Of a DNA stretch of 64,000 nt, positions 33,274-41,976 are shown piece by piece; position 1 is the first letter of the stretch, and every line of letters starts with the position of its first letter. Origin of the DNA: Piscinibacter gummiphilus. GTDB lineage: Bacteria > Pseudomonadota > Gammaproteobacteria > Burkholderiales > Burkholderiaceae_C. Where the stretch lies: contig NZ_CP015118.1 in the NCBI RefSeq assembly GCF_002116905.1, positions 2,666,001-2,730,000 of the forward strand, read 5' to 3'. Made by a program: the position numbers and the translations under genes. Under the pieces are notes generated by a model. The model was not told the DNA's origin and made no database searches. It saw nothing but the letters and a program-made list of their open reading frames with translations.

Positions 33274-34173
33274 TCACCAGAACAGCGCCCAGAGCAGCAG
33301 CGCGATCAGGGCCCACTTGCCCAGGTAGTACACGTTGCGGTTGGATGCCTTCAGCGCCTTGGCCTTCAGGCGCAGCTGGTACACATGGTGGAACAGCTTG
33401 TTGATGCCGCCCACGGCCTCGTTCTCGGTATTCTGGCTCGACGCCGCGGCCATCACGTGTTTCGCGAAGAAGCGGTTGAACCAGCGCAGCGGCGCCGTCC
33501 ACAACGGGCGCTCCACGTCGCAGAACAGGATCACGCGCTGGTGGTCGGTGGTGTTTTCGGCGTGGTGGATGAAGGTCTCGTCGAACATCACCGCCTCGCC
33601 GTCGCGCCAGTGGTAGCGCTCGCCGTCGACCTCGATGTAGCAGCCGGGGTCGTTCGGCGTGGTGAGGCCCAGGTGGTAGCGCAGCGAACCGGCGTACGGG
33701 TCGCGGTGGCGCACGAGCTTCGAGCCGGGGGGCAGCGACGCGAACATCGCCGCCTTGATGGTCGGGATCGACTTCAGCAGCGCCACGGTCTGCGGGCACA
33801 GCCGCTGGGCGGATTCCAGGTCCTTGCCGTACCAGCTCAGGTAGAAGCGTTTCCAGCCCGTGCGGAAGAACGAGTTGAACCCGATGTCGTTGTAGCCGGC
33901 GGCGGCCCGGATGAACCCCTCGTCGTTCAGGCGCAGCGCCTCGTCGCGGATCACCTGCCAGTTGGCCTTCAGCACGTCCAGCTCGGGGAAGTCGTCGGTG
34001 CGGATGTAGGCGGTGGCCGGCGTGCGCGAGAACAGGTACATCAGCGCGTTGACGGGCGCGAGCAGGATCGTGAAGTCGAGCGAACGCTTCAGTTCGAACC
34101 GCACGCGGCCCCGGAAGTGGGCGTACAGCGCCGAGGCGATGAAGATGAGCAGGACCCAGTGGCGTAGCAGCAT
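33274..34173 (-). CDS. lpxO: Lipid A 2-hydroxylase (aspartyl/asparaginyl beta-hydroxylase family)
   Basis: 299-residue Fe(II)/2-oxoglutarate dioxygenase that hydroxylates a secondary acyl chain of lipid A. A membrane anchor at each end (MLLRHWVLLIFIASALYAHF and KWALIALLLWALFW) flanks the catalytic domain, as in LpxO. Iron ligands are in LVRHRDPYAGSLRYHLGL (HxD) and FDETFIHHAENTTDHQRVIL (distal His with the following Arg for 2-oxoglutarate). ATG at 34173. It sits alone between the two MHYT genes and matches the window's other LPS genes (waaC, waaA) in theme but not in operon. Confidence 0.88.
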   Translation of the reverse strand: MLLRHWVLLIFIASALYAHFRGRVRFELKRSLDFTILLAPVNALMYLFSRTPATAYIRTDDFPELDVLKANWQVIRDEALRLNDEGFIRAAAGYNDIGFNSFFRTGWKRFYLSWYGKDLESAQRLCPQTVALLKSIPTIKAAMFASLPPGSKLVRHRDPYAGSLRYHLGLTTPNDPGCYIEVDGERYHWRDGEAVMFDETFIHHAENTTDHQRVILFCDVERPLWTAPLRWFNRFFAKHVMAAASSQNTENEAVGGINKLFHHVYQLRLKAKALKASNRNVYYLGKWALIALLLWALFW

Positions 34174-34326
34174 GGCGCGGGAGAGGGGGCGTTCGGGACA
34201 ACCCTGAACTGTACTGCCACTGGAGACAGCCCACGCGGGGTGGGGGATCCCCGCCGATGAGACCGGTCCCAACCCGCACTCCGTGACATCGCTCACGGGC
34301 TGGCCGGGCTCGGGCAGGCCGAAGCC

Positions 34327-34354
34327 CTCAGGATTTACCCGCATGTGCCGATAG
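34327..34354 (+). promoter_or_regulatory. Possible sigma-28 (FliA)-like promoter
   Basis: CTCAGGAT, a 12-bp spacer and GCCGATAG (34347-34354) approximate the beta-proteobacterial flagellar sigma-28 pattern (CTCAAGTT ... GCCGATA). It lies about 50 bp before the MHYT-GGDEF-EAL start. The -35 half is imperfect, so this is tentative. The rest of the 229-bp gap shows nothing else I can name. Confidence 0.3.
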
Positions 34355-34402
34355 GCTGGGACCGAGTGCCGTCGCCCGACGGCTCCAGCTCCCGGCGCCT
34401 GC

Positions 34403-36577
34403 ATGATGTACCTGATTCCGCGCTACGACTCCTGGGTCGTGGCGGCCTCGATCCTGATCGCGTTCCTGGCTTCGTACGTGGCACTGGACCTGGTCCAGCG
34501 CATCCGGGCCAACCGCGCGCGCGCGGCGGCGATGTGGTGGATCGGCGGGTCGGTGGCGATGGGCACCGGCATCTGGTCGATGCACTTCGTGGGCATGCTC
34601 GCGTTCACGCTGCCCATCGCGCTCGGCTACACCGGCGCGATGACCCTGATGTCGTGGGTGGCCGCGGTGGCCGTGTCGGCCGTGGGCCTCGGCATCACCG
34701 CGAAGGGCGAGGTGACGACGGCCCGCGTGGCGGGTGGCGCCGTCGCGATGGGCGCCGGCATCTGCGCGATGCACTACACCGGCATGGCCGCGATCGACAT
34801 CGCGCCCGGCATCCACTGGGACCTGGGCCTCGTCGCCGCCTCGGCGGCCATCGCCGTCGGCGCCTCGGCCGCGGCCCTGCTGATCTTCTTCTGGCTGCGC
34901 GGCAACACGACCCGGCGCGGCACCACGTACAAGCTGCTCGCCGCCGCGGCGATGGGAGCGGCCATCAGCGGCATGCACTACACCGGCATGGCCGCCGCGA
35001 ACTTCGTGGACGGCGCGGTCTGCACCAGTGCCGACCAGCTGGGCGGCGACCAGCTCGGCACGATGGTGATGTTCGCCTCGGCCCTGCTGCTGCTGACCAC
35101 CTTGCTCACCGCCACGCTCGACGCGCGCATGCAGGACCGCACCGCGCGCCTCGCCGAATCGCTGCAGTCCGCCAACAGCCAGCTGCAGACCGCCAACGAC
35201 GAACTGCAGCGCCGTGCCTTCCTGGACCCGCTCACGGGCCTGCCCAACCGCCTGCTGTTCGAGGACCGCCTCGCCCACGCGCTGTCGCGCGGGGAAGGGC
35301 GGGTCGTGCGCCGCCTGGCCGTGCTGTTCGTCGACCTCGACGGCTTCAAGCCCGTCAACGATTCGCTGGGCCATGCCGCAGGCGACGAGGTGCTGAAGGC
35401 GGTCGCCGCGCGGCTGGCCACCGCGGCGCGGGAGTGCGACACCGTCGCCCGCATCGGCGGCGACGAGTTCGTGCTGCTGGCCGAGGACCTGGTCGACGCG
35501 GCCGACGCCGTGGCGCTCGCCACGCGCGTGGTCCATGCGCTGGGCCTGCCGTTCATGTTCCAGGGGCGCCAGCTGCAGGTCTCGGCCTCGGTCGGGATCG
35601 CGGTGCACCCGGACCATGGCGCGGCCAAGCAACTGATGGCGCACGCGGATGCCGCGATGTACGCCGCCAAACGTGCCGGCGGCAACACCTATGCGCTGTT
35701 CGAGTCGCACATGAACGCCGGCGCGGCCCGCCAGCTCGCGCTGCAGTCGGACCTGCGCCACGCCCGCGCGCGCGGCCAGCTGAGCCTGCACTACCAGCCC
35801 AAGTTCGACGGCGAACGGTCGCAGATCCGCGGTGTCGAGGCGCTGATGCGCTGGAAGCACCCGGACCACGGCAACGTGCCCCCGAACGTCTTCATCCCGA
35901 TGGCCGAACGGTTCGGGCTCATCAAGGAGCTGGGCGACTGGGTCATCGACGAGGCCTGCCGCCAGATGCGCGCGTGGGACGAGCAGGGCATGCGCATGCG
36001 GGTCGCGATCAACCTCTCGGTGCACCAGCTGCGGCAGGAGGACCTGGTCGACCGCGTGCAGTCCGCGCTCGGGCGCCACGAGATCGAGGCCTCGCGCCTG
36101 CTGTGCGAGATCACCGAGAGCATCGCGATGGAGGACATCGAGGTCACCCAGCGCGCCTTCGAGGGCCTGCGCCGCATCGGCGTGTTCCTGTCGATCGACG
36201 ACTTCGGCACGGGCTACTCGAGCCTCAGCTACCTGCGCAAGCTGCCGGCCCAGCAGCTCAAGATCGACCGCAGCTTCATCCAGGACCTGGAAACGAGCCG
36301 CGATGCCCGCGCCATCGTCGACGCCGTCGTCAAGCTCGCCCACGCGCTCGACCTGAAGGTCGTCGCCGAGGGGGTGGAGACGGAAGGCCAGCGCGACATC
36401 CTCCTCGCGCTGCAGTGCGACGAACTCCAGGGCTACCTGTTCGCCCGGCCGATGCCGGCGTCGGACCTGCTCGACTGGGCGTCGGGACACAACCCGGTGA
36501 GCGACGTCGACTTCTCGCCGTCGCTGTTCGTTGACCCGGGGTTCGATCCGCTGGGCCGGGATTCCTCCCCGGCCTGA
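34403..36577 (+). CDS. MHYT-GGDEF-EAL bifunctional cyclic-di-GMP protein
   Basis: 724 residues. The MHYT sensor (1-230) has SMHFVGM, AMHYTGM and GMHYTGM. A short coiled coil (QDRTARLAESLQSANSQLQT) precedes GGDEF (about 270-430), with the intact signature GGDEF at 352-356 and DPLTGLPNRLLFEDRL. EAL (about 445-695) has EALMRW at 479, DDFGTGYSSLSYLRKLP and EGVET, with the metal-binding residues present. Both synthesis and hydrolysis of c-di-GMP are therefore possible on sequence. Met 34403 and 34406 are alternative starts. It is tail-to-tail with the tctC gene (9 bp). Confidence 0.95.
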   Translation: MMYLIPRYDSWVVAASILIAFLASYVALDLVQRIRANRARAAAMWWIGGSVAMGTGIWSMHFVGMLAFTLPIALGYTGAMTLMSWVAAVAVSAVGLGITAKGEVTTARVAGGAVAMGAGICAMHYTGMAAIDIAPGIHWDLGLVAASAAIAVGASAAALLIFFWLRGNTTRRGTTYKLLAAAAMGAAISGMHYTGMAAANFVDGAVCTSADQLGGDQLGTMVMFASALLLLTTLLTATLDARMQDRTARLAESLQSANSQLQTANDELQRRAFLDPLTGLPNRLLFEDRLAHALSRGEGRVVRRLAVLFVDLDGFKPVNDSLGHAAGDEVLKAVAARLATAARECDTVARIGGDEFVLLAEDLVDAADAVALATRVVHALGLPFMFQGRQLQVSASVGIAVHPDHGAAKQLMAHADAAMYAAKRAGGNTYALFESHMNAGAARQLALQSDLRHARARGQLSLHYQPKFDGERSQIRGVEALMRWKHPDHGNVPPNVFIPMAERFGLIKELGDWVIDEACRQMRAWDEQGMRMRVAINLSVHQLRQEDLVDRVQSALGRHEIEASRLLCEITESIAMEDIEVTQRAFEGLRRIGVFLSIDDFGTGYSSLSYLRKLPAQQLKIDRSFIQDLETSRDARAIVDAVVKLAHALDLKVVAEGVETEGQRDILLALQCDELQGYLFARPMPASDLLDWASGHNPVSDVDFSPSLFVDPGFDPLGRDSSPA

Positions 36578-36586
36578 CCTCCCGCG

Positions 36587-37588
36587 CTACTGGGGCACCA
36601 GGCCCGCGGCCTTCACCAGTTCCGCGTGCAGCTTGATGTCGTGTTCGATCAGCTGGCGCAGTTCTTCCGGGGTGCTGGTCGCCACCTCGATGCCGGTCTC
36701 GCTCAGCTTGGCGCGTGTTTCGGAATCGAAGGCCGTGGCCACCGCGCGGTTGAGCTGGTCGACGATGGGGCGGGGCGTCTTCGCCGGCGCCAGCAGGGCC
36801 ATCCACGCGGACAGGTTGACGTCGGCGAGGCCGGCCTCGGCCATCGTGGGCACCTGCGGCAGCGTGGGCGAACGGGTCGGGCTCATCACGGCCAGGGCGT
36901 GCAGCCGGCCCGACTTCACGTAGGGCACCGCCTCGGGCATCACGGCGAACATCAGGTCCACCTGGCCGCCGATGGTGTCGTTGATGGCCAGGGCGCCGCC
37001 GCGGTACGGCACGTGCAGCAGCCTGGTCTTCGTGCGGGTCTCGAAGAGCAGGCCCGCGAGGTGCTGCGGGCTGCCGTCGCCCGACGAGGCGTAGGTGATG
37101 GCCCCCGATGCGGCACGGGCCGCGGCGATGACGGCCGCCACGTTGGGGTACTTCTGCGGGTCCTTCACCACCAGCACCATCGGCTGGTTCACGAGGCGCG
37201 AGATGGGCGTGAAGTCCGTCTCCGGGTCATAGGACAGCTTCTTGAAGACGCTCTTGTTGGTGGTCAGGAACGAGGCCGGGGACACGGTCAGGGTGTAGCC
37301 GTCGGCCGGGGCGCGTGCCACCACCGGCATGCCGATCTGCCCGGACCCACCGGCCCGGTTGTCCACGATCCACGGCTGGCCCCACGCCGTGGCCAGCTTC
37401 TGGCCCAGGGTGCGCGCGATCATGTCGACGCTGCCGCCCGCGGGCAGCGCCACGATGAGCTTGACGGGCTGGTCAGGGTACTTGCCCTGGGCGAACGTCA
37501 GTGCCGGCAGCGGCAGGGCACCGGCTGCGCTCACGGCGCCGAGCCGGCGCAGCGCCTCGCGGCGGGACAGGGTGGACGGTGTGGTCAT
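36587..37588 (-). CDS. Bug/TctC-family tripartite tricarboxylate substrate-binding protein
   Basis: 333 residues. The twin-arginine-like leader MTTPSTLSRREALRRLGAVS ends near TFAQG. The mature protein begins YPDQPVKLIVALPAGGSVDM, then DNRAGGSGQIGMPVVARAPA with DGYTLTVSPASFLT, the conserved Bug carboxylate-binding loops. These periplasmic proteins bind aromatic or carboxylic acids. No TctA/TctB permease is adjacent, which is common for the many orphan Bug genes of Burkholderiales. It is divergent from the chemoreceptor at 37829; the 240-bp gap contains no recognisable gene or site. Confidence 0.93.
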   Translation of the reverse strand: MTTPSTLSRREALRRLGAVSAAGALPLPALTFAQGKYPDQPVKLIVALPAGGSVDMIARTLGQKLATAWGQPWIVDNRAGGSGQIGMPVVARAPADGYTLTVSPASFLTTNKSVFKKLSYDPETDFTPISRLVNQPMVLVVKDPQKYPNVAAVIAAARAASGAITYASSGDGSPQHLAGLLFETRTKTRLLHVPYRGGALAINDTIGGQVDLMFAVMPEAVPYVKSGRLHALAVMSPTRSPTLPQVPTMAEAGLADVNLSAWMALLAPAKTPRPIVDQLNRAVATAFDSETRAKLSETGIEVATSTPEELRQLIEHDIKLHAELVKAAGLVPQ

Positions 37589-37828
37589 GGAATCATTCCT
37601 GGAGTCTGGGTGCGAAGGCGAGGGGCGTCTCGGTGGATCCGTTGCGCCGCAACTCCTTGACGCAAGCTGTGTGCCACGTCGACCCTTGGCCATGATCCCG
37701 TCCGCACTGGCCGCCTCGCCCTGAATTCCCGGGTTTCTCCCCATCTTGTAATCACCTGTAGTCGCTTGAGTACAGCGTTCCGTCTGCCGACATGATCGAT
37801 ACAGAGCGCAACCAAGAGGTACTCCCCG

Positions 37829-39400
37829 ATGACCCGAAACTCCTCCTTCTCCTTCCGCCGCCTCGGCAGCTGGCGCATCAGCACCCGGCTCACGCTGCTC
37901 GCGGTGCTGAGTGTCGTGACGATCCTGCTGCTGACGCTGTCGGGCGGGCAGGGCATGCGTGTCGCGACCCGGCAGCTGTCCGACGTCTACCAGAACCACG
38001 CCGTGCCGATGGGCACGTTCGGCACCGCGCTGGACCAGCTGCACCGCAGCCGCATGAGCCTCGTGCTCGCGATGGAGACGTCGTACGCCCGCCAGGCGCA
38101 GGAGCACATCGACCGGGGTGCCGCCATCGAGAAGGCCGCTCTCGAATCGCTCGAACCGGTGTTCGCGGCGTTGACCCGCGAGGACGACCGGGGCCACGCC
38201 GAGAAGTTCAAGGGCGCGTGGGCCGAGTACCGCAAGGTGCGCGACCGCGTCGCGCAGCTGATGAACGAGGGCGACCGTGCCACCGCGATCTCCGAGTTCC
38301 GCGCGAACCTCGCGCCCCCGTTCGACCTGGCGAGCGCCGAGCTCGGTGCACTGCTGGCCTCGCAGGTCAAGGGTGCGGCCGACACGTACCACGAGGCCGA
38401 GGTGGCGAGCCGCCAGCTCACGATGGTGATCGCGGCGGCGGGCGCCTTCGGCCTCGTCACCGCTATCGGCCTGTGCGGCTGGCTGGCCCGCTCGATCCTG
38501 CGGCCGCTGCGCGAGGTGTCGGCCCAGGCCGGCACGATCGCCCGCGGCGACCTCACCGAGGCGCTGTCGGTCACCGAAAGCGGCGAGGCCGGCGAGCTGC
38601 AGCAGTCGCTCGTGCACATGCAGCAGTCGCTGCAGACCATGGTGGCGCAGGTGCGCGCCGCCACCGAAAACATCACCACCGCGTCGGGCGAGATCGCCAC
38701 CGGCAACCTCGACATGTCGCACCGCACCGAGCAGGCGGCCTCGAACCTGCAGCAGACCGCGGCCTCGATGGAACAGCTGACGGGCACGGTGCGGCAGTCG
38801 GCCGAGTCGGCGCGTTTGGCCAACCAGCTCGCCTCGTCGGCGACCGGTGTCGCGGCCAAGGGCGGCGAAGTGGTGGCGCGTGTGGTGAGCACGATGGACG
38901 ACATCAACGCCAGCTCGCGCAAGATCTCCGACATCATCGGTGTCATCGACGGCATCGCCTTCCAGACCAACATCCTCGCCCTCAACGCCGCGGTGGAAGC
39001 GGCGCGCGCGGGCGAGCAGGGCCGCGGCTTTGCGGTGGTGGCGAGCGAGGTGCGCAGCCTCGCGCAGCGCAGCGCGCAGGCGGCCAAGGAGATCAAGTCG
39101 CTGATCGGCGCCTCGGTCGAGAAGGTGGAGTCGGGCGCACGCCTCGTGAAGGACGCGGGGTCGACGATGGGCGAGATCGTCATGTCGGTGCAACGCGTGA
39201 GCGACATCATCCAGGAGATCACCGTCGCCACCGGCGAACAGAGCACGGGACTTGGCCAGATCAACACGGCCGTCACCGAACTCGACCACATGACGCAGCA
39301 GAATGCGGCGCTCGTCGAGCAGTCCGCGGCCGCGGCCGAAAGCCTGAAGGACCAGGCCGGCCGCCTCGCCATGGCCGTCGGGGCATTCAAGATCTCGTGA
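37829..39400 (+). CDS. Methyl-accepting chemotaxis protein
   Basis: 523 residues. TM1 (LTLLAVLSVVTILLLTLSGG) is followed by a four-helix-bundle periplasmic sensor (about 42-205). TM2 is around VIAAAGAFGLVTAIGLCGWL, then HAMP, then the signalling domain with the hairpin IDGIAFQTNILALNAAVEAA and RAGEQGRGFAVVASEVRSLA. The C-terminus ends AMAVGAFKIS without the NWETF CheR/CheB-tethering pentapeptide. ATG 37829 is preceded by a GAGG element. GCCGACAT at 37785 resembles a sigma-28 -10, but no -35 partner is convincing. Ligand unknown. Confidence 0.95.
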   Translation: MTRNSSFSFRRLGSWRISTRLTLLAVLSVVTILLLTLSGGQGMRVATRQLSDVYQNHAVPMGTFGTALDQLHRSRMSLVLAMETSYARQAQEHIDRGAAIEKAALESLEPVFAALTREDDRGHAEKFKGAWAEYRKVRDRVAQLMNEGDRATAISEFRANLAPPFDLASAELGALLASQVKGAADTYHEAEVASRQLTMVIAAAGAFGLVTAIGLCGWLARSILRPLREVSAQAGTIARGDLTEALSVTESGEAGELQQSLVHMQQSLQTMVAQVRAATENITTASGEIATGNLDMSHRTEQAASNLQQTAASMEQLTGTVRQSAESARLANQLASSATGVAAKGGEVVARVVSTMDDINASSRKISDIIGVIDGIAFQTNILALNAAVEAARAGEQGRGFAVVASEVRSLAQRSAQAAKEIKSLIGASVEKVESGARLVKDAGSTMGEIVMSVQRVSDIIQEITVATGEQSTGLGQINTAVTELDHMTQQNAALVEQSAAAAESLKDQAGRLAMAVGAFKIS

Positions 39401-39448
39401 GGAGGAGCAGCGGCGGAGACCGGCACACGGGGCGGACAATGGCAGGGC

Positions 39449-40018
39449 ATGCAAGAAGAACAACGCCCCGCCGTCCGCCCCCGTTGCGAGGCCTGCCGAC
39501 GCCCGCTGGCCACGTGCCTCTGCGCGCGCGTGGTCCCGGTCGAGCACACCACGCCGGTGCTGATCCTGCAACACCCGCTGGAGGCCGATCACGCGAAGGG
39601 CACCGCCCGCCTGCTGCACCAGAGCCTGCGTGACAGCCGGCTCGAAGTGGGTGAGGCGTTCGACGACGGTGCACTGCAGCAGTGGCTGGGCGATGACGCG
39701 GTGCTGCTGTACCCGGGTGAGTCCGACGCGACGGCGCCGCCACGCCCCGGACGCCTCGTGGTGCTCGACGCCACGTGGCGCAAGAGCCGCCGGATGCTCC
39801 ATGCGAACCCGCGGCTGCGGGCCTTGCCGCGCGTCGCGTTGATCGCACCACCCGCTTCACGCTACGCCTCGCGGCGTGCCCACGCGCCCGAACAGCGCTC
39901 GACGCTCGAGGCGACGTTGCTCATGCTGGCGCTGCTCGACGGTGGCCATCCTTCGCACGAGCAACTGCTCGAGCGCCTCGACGCGGAACAGCGTGCCTGG
40001 GCCGCCAGAAGTTCCTAG
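39449..40018 (+). CDS. DTW-domain tRNA-uridine aminocarboxypropyltransferase
   Basis: 189 residues. The N-terminal zinc-ribbon-like RCEACRRPLATCLCARV is followed by VLILQHPLEADHAKGTARLL and the DTW signature LDATWRKSRRML (D-A-T-W). This family (TapT/DTWD) adds 3-amino-3-carboxypropyl from SAM to U47 of tRNA. Residues beyond it, RYASRRAHAPEQRSTLEATL, are the usual substrate-loop block. Length is typical. It is monocistronic: the 48-bp gap from the chemoreceptor and a 148-bp gap to the TRAP operon carry no other gene. Confidence 0.9.
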   Translation: MQEEQRPAVRPRCEACRRPLATCLCARVVPVEHTTPVLILQHPLEADHAKGTARLLHQSLRDSRLEVGEAFDDGALQQWLGDDAVLLYPGESDATAPPRPGRLVVLDATWRKSRRMLHANPRLRALPRVALIAPPASRYASRRAHAPEQRSTLEATLLMLALLDGGHPSHEQLLERLDAEQRAWAARSS

Positions 40019-40083
40019 AGTCGAACCCTGTACGTGTTATTGCGGACGGGTTGGACCTAGTTGAAAGTTCGGGGTAGGGAGGA

Positions 40084-40098
40084 GGACATTCGATGTCC
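40084..40098. promoter_or_regulatory. Palindrome upstream of the TRAP transporter operon
   Basis: GGACAT-tcg-ATGTCC has perfect 6-bp arms and lies 69 bp before the dctP start. Its place in the only non-coding stretch before the operon makes it a candidate operator; no regulator gene is adjacent. Confidence 0.35.
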
Positions 40099-40166
40099 GG
40101 ACCGCTCACATTCGCCGTCGCGGGGATGTGCAGGTGGCCAGATCCGATTCCTCCAAGGAGTTCACG

Positions 40167-41300
40167 ATGACCGAGAAAACTTCCGCCCCTCGTCGCCGGT
40201 TCCTGAAGAAGACGGCCGCGGCCGCCGGCACGGCCGGTGCCCTCGCGGCCCCGATGATCGCCACGGCGCAGACGACGACCACCCTCAAGTTCCAGAGCAC
40301 CTGGCCCGCGAAGGACATCTTCCACGAGTACGCCCTCGACTTCGCGAAGAAGGTGAACGACATGGCCAGCGGCCGCCTCAAGATCGAGGTGCTGCCGGCG
40401 GGTTCCGTGGTGCCGGCGTTCCAACTGCTCGACGCCGTCAGCAAGGGCACCCTCGATGGCGGCCACGGCGTGATCGCCTACTGGTACGGCAAGAACTCCG
40501 CGCTCGCGCTGTGGGGCTCGGGCCCCGGCTTCGGCATGGACGCGAACATGGTGCTCGCGTGGCACAACTACGGGGGCGGCAAGGCGCTCGTCGAGGAGGT
40601 CTACAAGAGCCTGAACCTCGACGTGGTGTCGTACCTCTACGGCCCGATGCCCACGCAGCCGCTCGGCTGGTTCAAGAAGCCGGTGGCCAAGCCCGAGGAC
40701 ATGAAGGGCCTGAAGTTCCGCACCGTGGGCCTCGCGGTGGACGTGTTCACCGAGATGGGCGCGGCCGTGAACCCGCTGCCCGGCGGCGAGATCGTGCCCG
40801 CGCTCGACCGCGGGCTGATCGACGCGGCCGAGTTCAACAACGCCTCGAGCGACCGCGTGCTGGGCTTCCCCGACGTCGCGAAGAACTGCATGCTGCAGAG
40901 CTTCCACCAGTCGGGCGAGCAGTTCGAGATCCTCTTCAACCGCACGAAGCTGCAGGCGCTGCCGGCCGAGCTGAAGTCCATCATCGACTACGCCGTGCAG
41001 GCGGCGTCGGCCGACATGAGCTGGAAGGCCATCGAGCGCAACTCGCAGGACTACCAGGCGCTGCAGCAGCAGGGCATCAAGTTCTACAAGACGCCCGACG
41101 CCGTGCTGCGCGCCCAACTGGCCGCGTGGGACAAGACCATCGCGAAGAAGGCCGAGGAGAACCCGCTCTTCAAGAAGGTGCTCGAGTCGCAGCGCGCCTT
41201 CGCGGCGCGTGCGGTGAAGTGGCAGAACGACTACTCCGTCGACTTCAAGATGGCCTACAACCACTACTTCGGCCGCCAGGCCCCTGCGAAGAAGGCGTGA
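40167..41300 (+). CDS. TRAP transporter substrate-binding protein (TakP-like DctP)
   Basis: 377 residues. The Tat leader contains PRRRFLKKTAAAAGTAGALA, ending near TAQ. The mature part opens TTTLKFQSTWPAKDIFHEYA and has GSVVPAFQLLDAVSKGTLDG, GWFKKPVAKPEDMKGLKFRT and NPLPGGEIVPALDRGLIDAA. The last block resembles TakP-type proteins that bind 2-oxo or other monocarboxylates rather than C4-dicarboxylates (inference). ATG 40167 has AAGGAG upstream. It is followed by dctQ and dctM. Tat export suggests folding before translocation. Confidence 0.92.
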   Translation: MTEKTSAPRRRFLKKTAAAAGTAGALAAPMIATAQTTTTLKFQSTWPAKDIFHEYALDFAKKVNDMASGRLKIEVLPAGSVVPAFQLLDAVSKGTLDGGHGVIAYWYGKNSALALWGSGPGFGMDANMVLAWHNYGGGKALVEEVYKSLNLDVVSYLYGPMPTQPLGWFKKPVAKPEDMKGLKFRTVGLAVDVFTEMGAAVNPLPGGEIVPALDRGLIDAAEFNNASSDRVLGFPDVAKNCMLQSFHQSGEQFEILFNRTKLQALPAELKSIIDYAVQAASADMSWKAIERNSQDYQALQQQGIKFYKTPDAVLRAQLAAWDKTIAKKAEENPLFKKVLESQRAFAARAVKWQNDYSVDFKMAYNHYFGRQAPAKKA

Positions 41301-41358
41301 TCGTCCCCGGGGGCGCGGCGGCTGCGCCCCCCATCGTTCCGGAACAAGGAGCCGCTGC

Positions 41359-41976
41359 ATGCAGAAATGGCTGTGGGGCGTGGACCGCCTGTCGACCTGG
41401 ATCGGCAAGGCGTTCGCGTGGCTGGTGGTGGCACTCACCGTGCTCATCACCTGGGAAGTGTTCTCGCGCTACGCACTCAACCGGCCCCACGCCTGGGTGC
41501 TCGATGCGCAGATCATGCTGTACGGCACGCTGTTCATGACCGCGGGCGCGTACACGCTGAGCAAGAACGGCCATGTGCGCGGCGACGTGCTCTACGGCTT
41601 CTTCCAGCCGCGCACGCAGGCCACGATCGATCTCGTGCTCTACATCCTCTTCTTCCTGCCCGGCATCGTGGCCCTCACGTGGGCGGGCTGGACGTACGCG
41701 AACGAGTCGCTCGCCATCCGCGAGCAGACCTTCTCGGCGGAGGCGCTGCCGCTGTATCCGTTCAAGTTCATGATTCCGCTCGCCGGCGCGGTGCTGCTGC
41801 TGCAGGGGCTCGTGGAGATCGCGCGGTGCGTGATCTGCCTGCGCGAGGGCGCGTGGCCCAAGCGTGAGGACGACGTCGAGGAGGTCGACGTCGACAAGCT
41901 CAAGGAGATGGTCAACGTGCGCGACGAGGACATCGAGGCCCTGGACAAGTACGTCACGCCGAAGGGCCGTCCATGA
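41359..41976 (+). CDS. TRAP transporter small permease (DctQ)
   Basis: 205 residues, four helices: AWLVVALTVLITWEVFSRYA, a second around IMLYGTLFMTAGAYTLSKNG, a third LVLYILFFLPGIVALTWAGW and a fourth near PFKFMIPLAGAVLLLQGLVE. YALNRPHAWVLD and the loop NGHVRGDVLYGF are DctQ signatures. The acidic cytoplasmic tail DDVEEVDVDKLKEMVNVRDE is longer than usual. The stop overlaps the dctM start by 4 nt (ATGA), so the two permease subunits are translationally coupled. Confidence 0.93.
   Translation: MQKWLWGVDRLSTWIGKAFAWLVVALTVLITWEVFSRYALNRPHAWVLDAQIMLYGTLFMTAGAYTLSKNGHVRGDVLYGFFQPRTQATIDLVLYILFFLPGIVALTWAGWTYANESLAIREQTFSAEALPLYPFKFMIPLAGAVLLLQGLVEIARCVICLREGAWPKREDDVEEVDVDKLKEMVNVRDEDIEALDKYVTPKGRP

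Noticed and set aside
37767..37792. Sigma-28 promoter for the chemoreceptor
   Set aside because: GCCGACAT fits a -10, but the sequence at the -35 distance (TGAGTACA) does not match.
36587..39802. A 1,071-codon minus-strand frame running through the chemoreceptor gene
   Set aside because: Only its last 333 codons (TctC) are conserved. The upstream part is antisense to the MCP and DTW genes.
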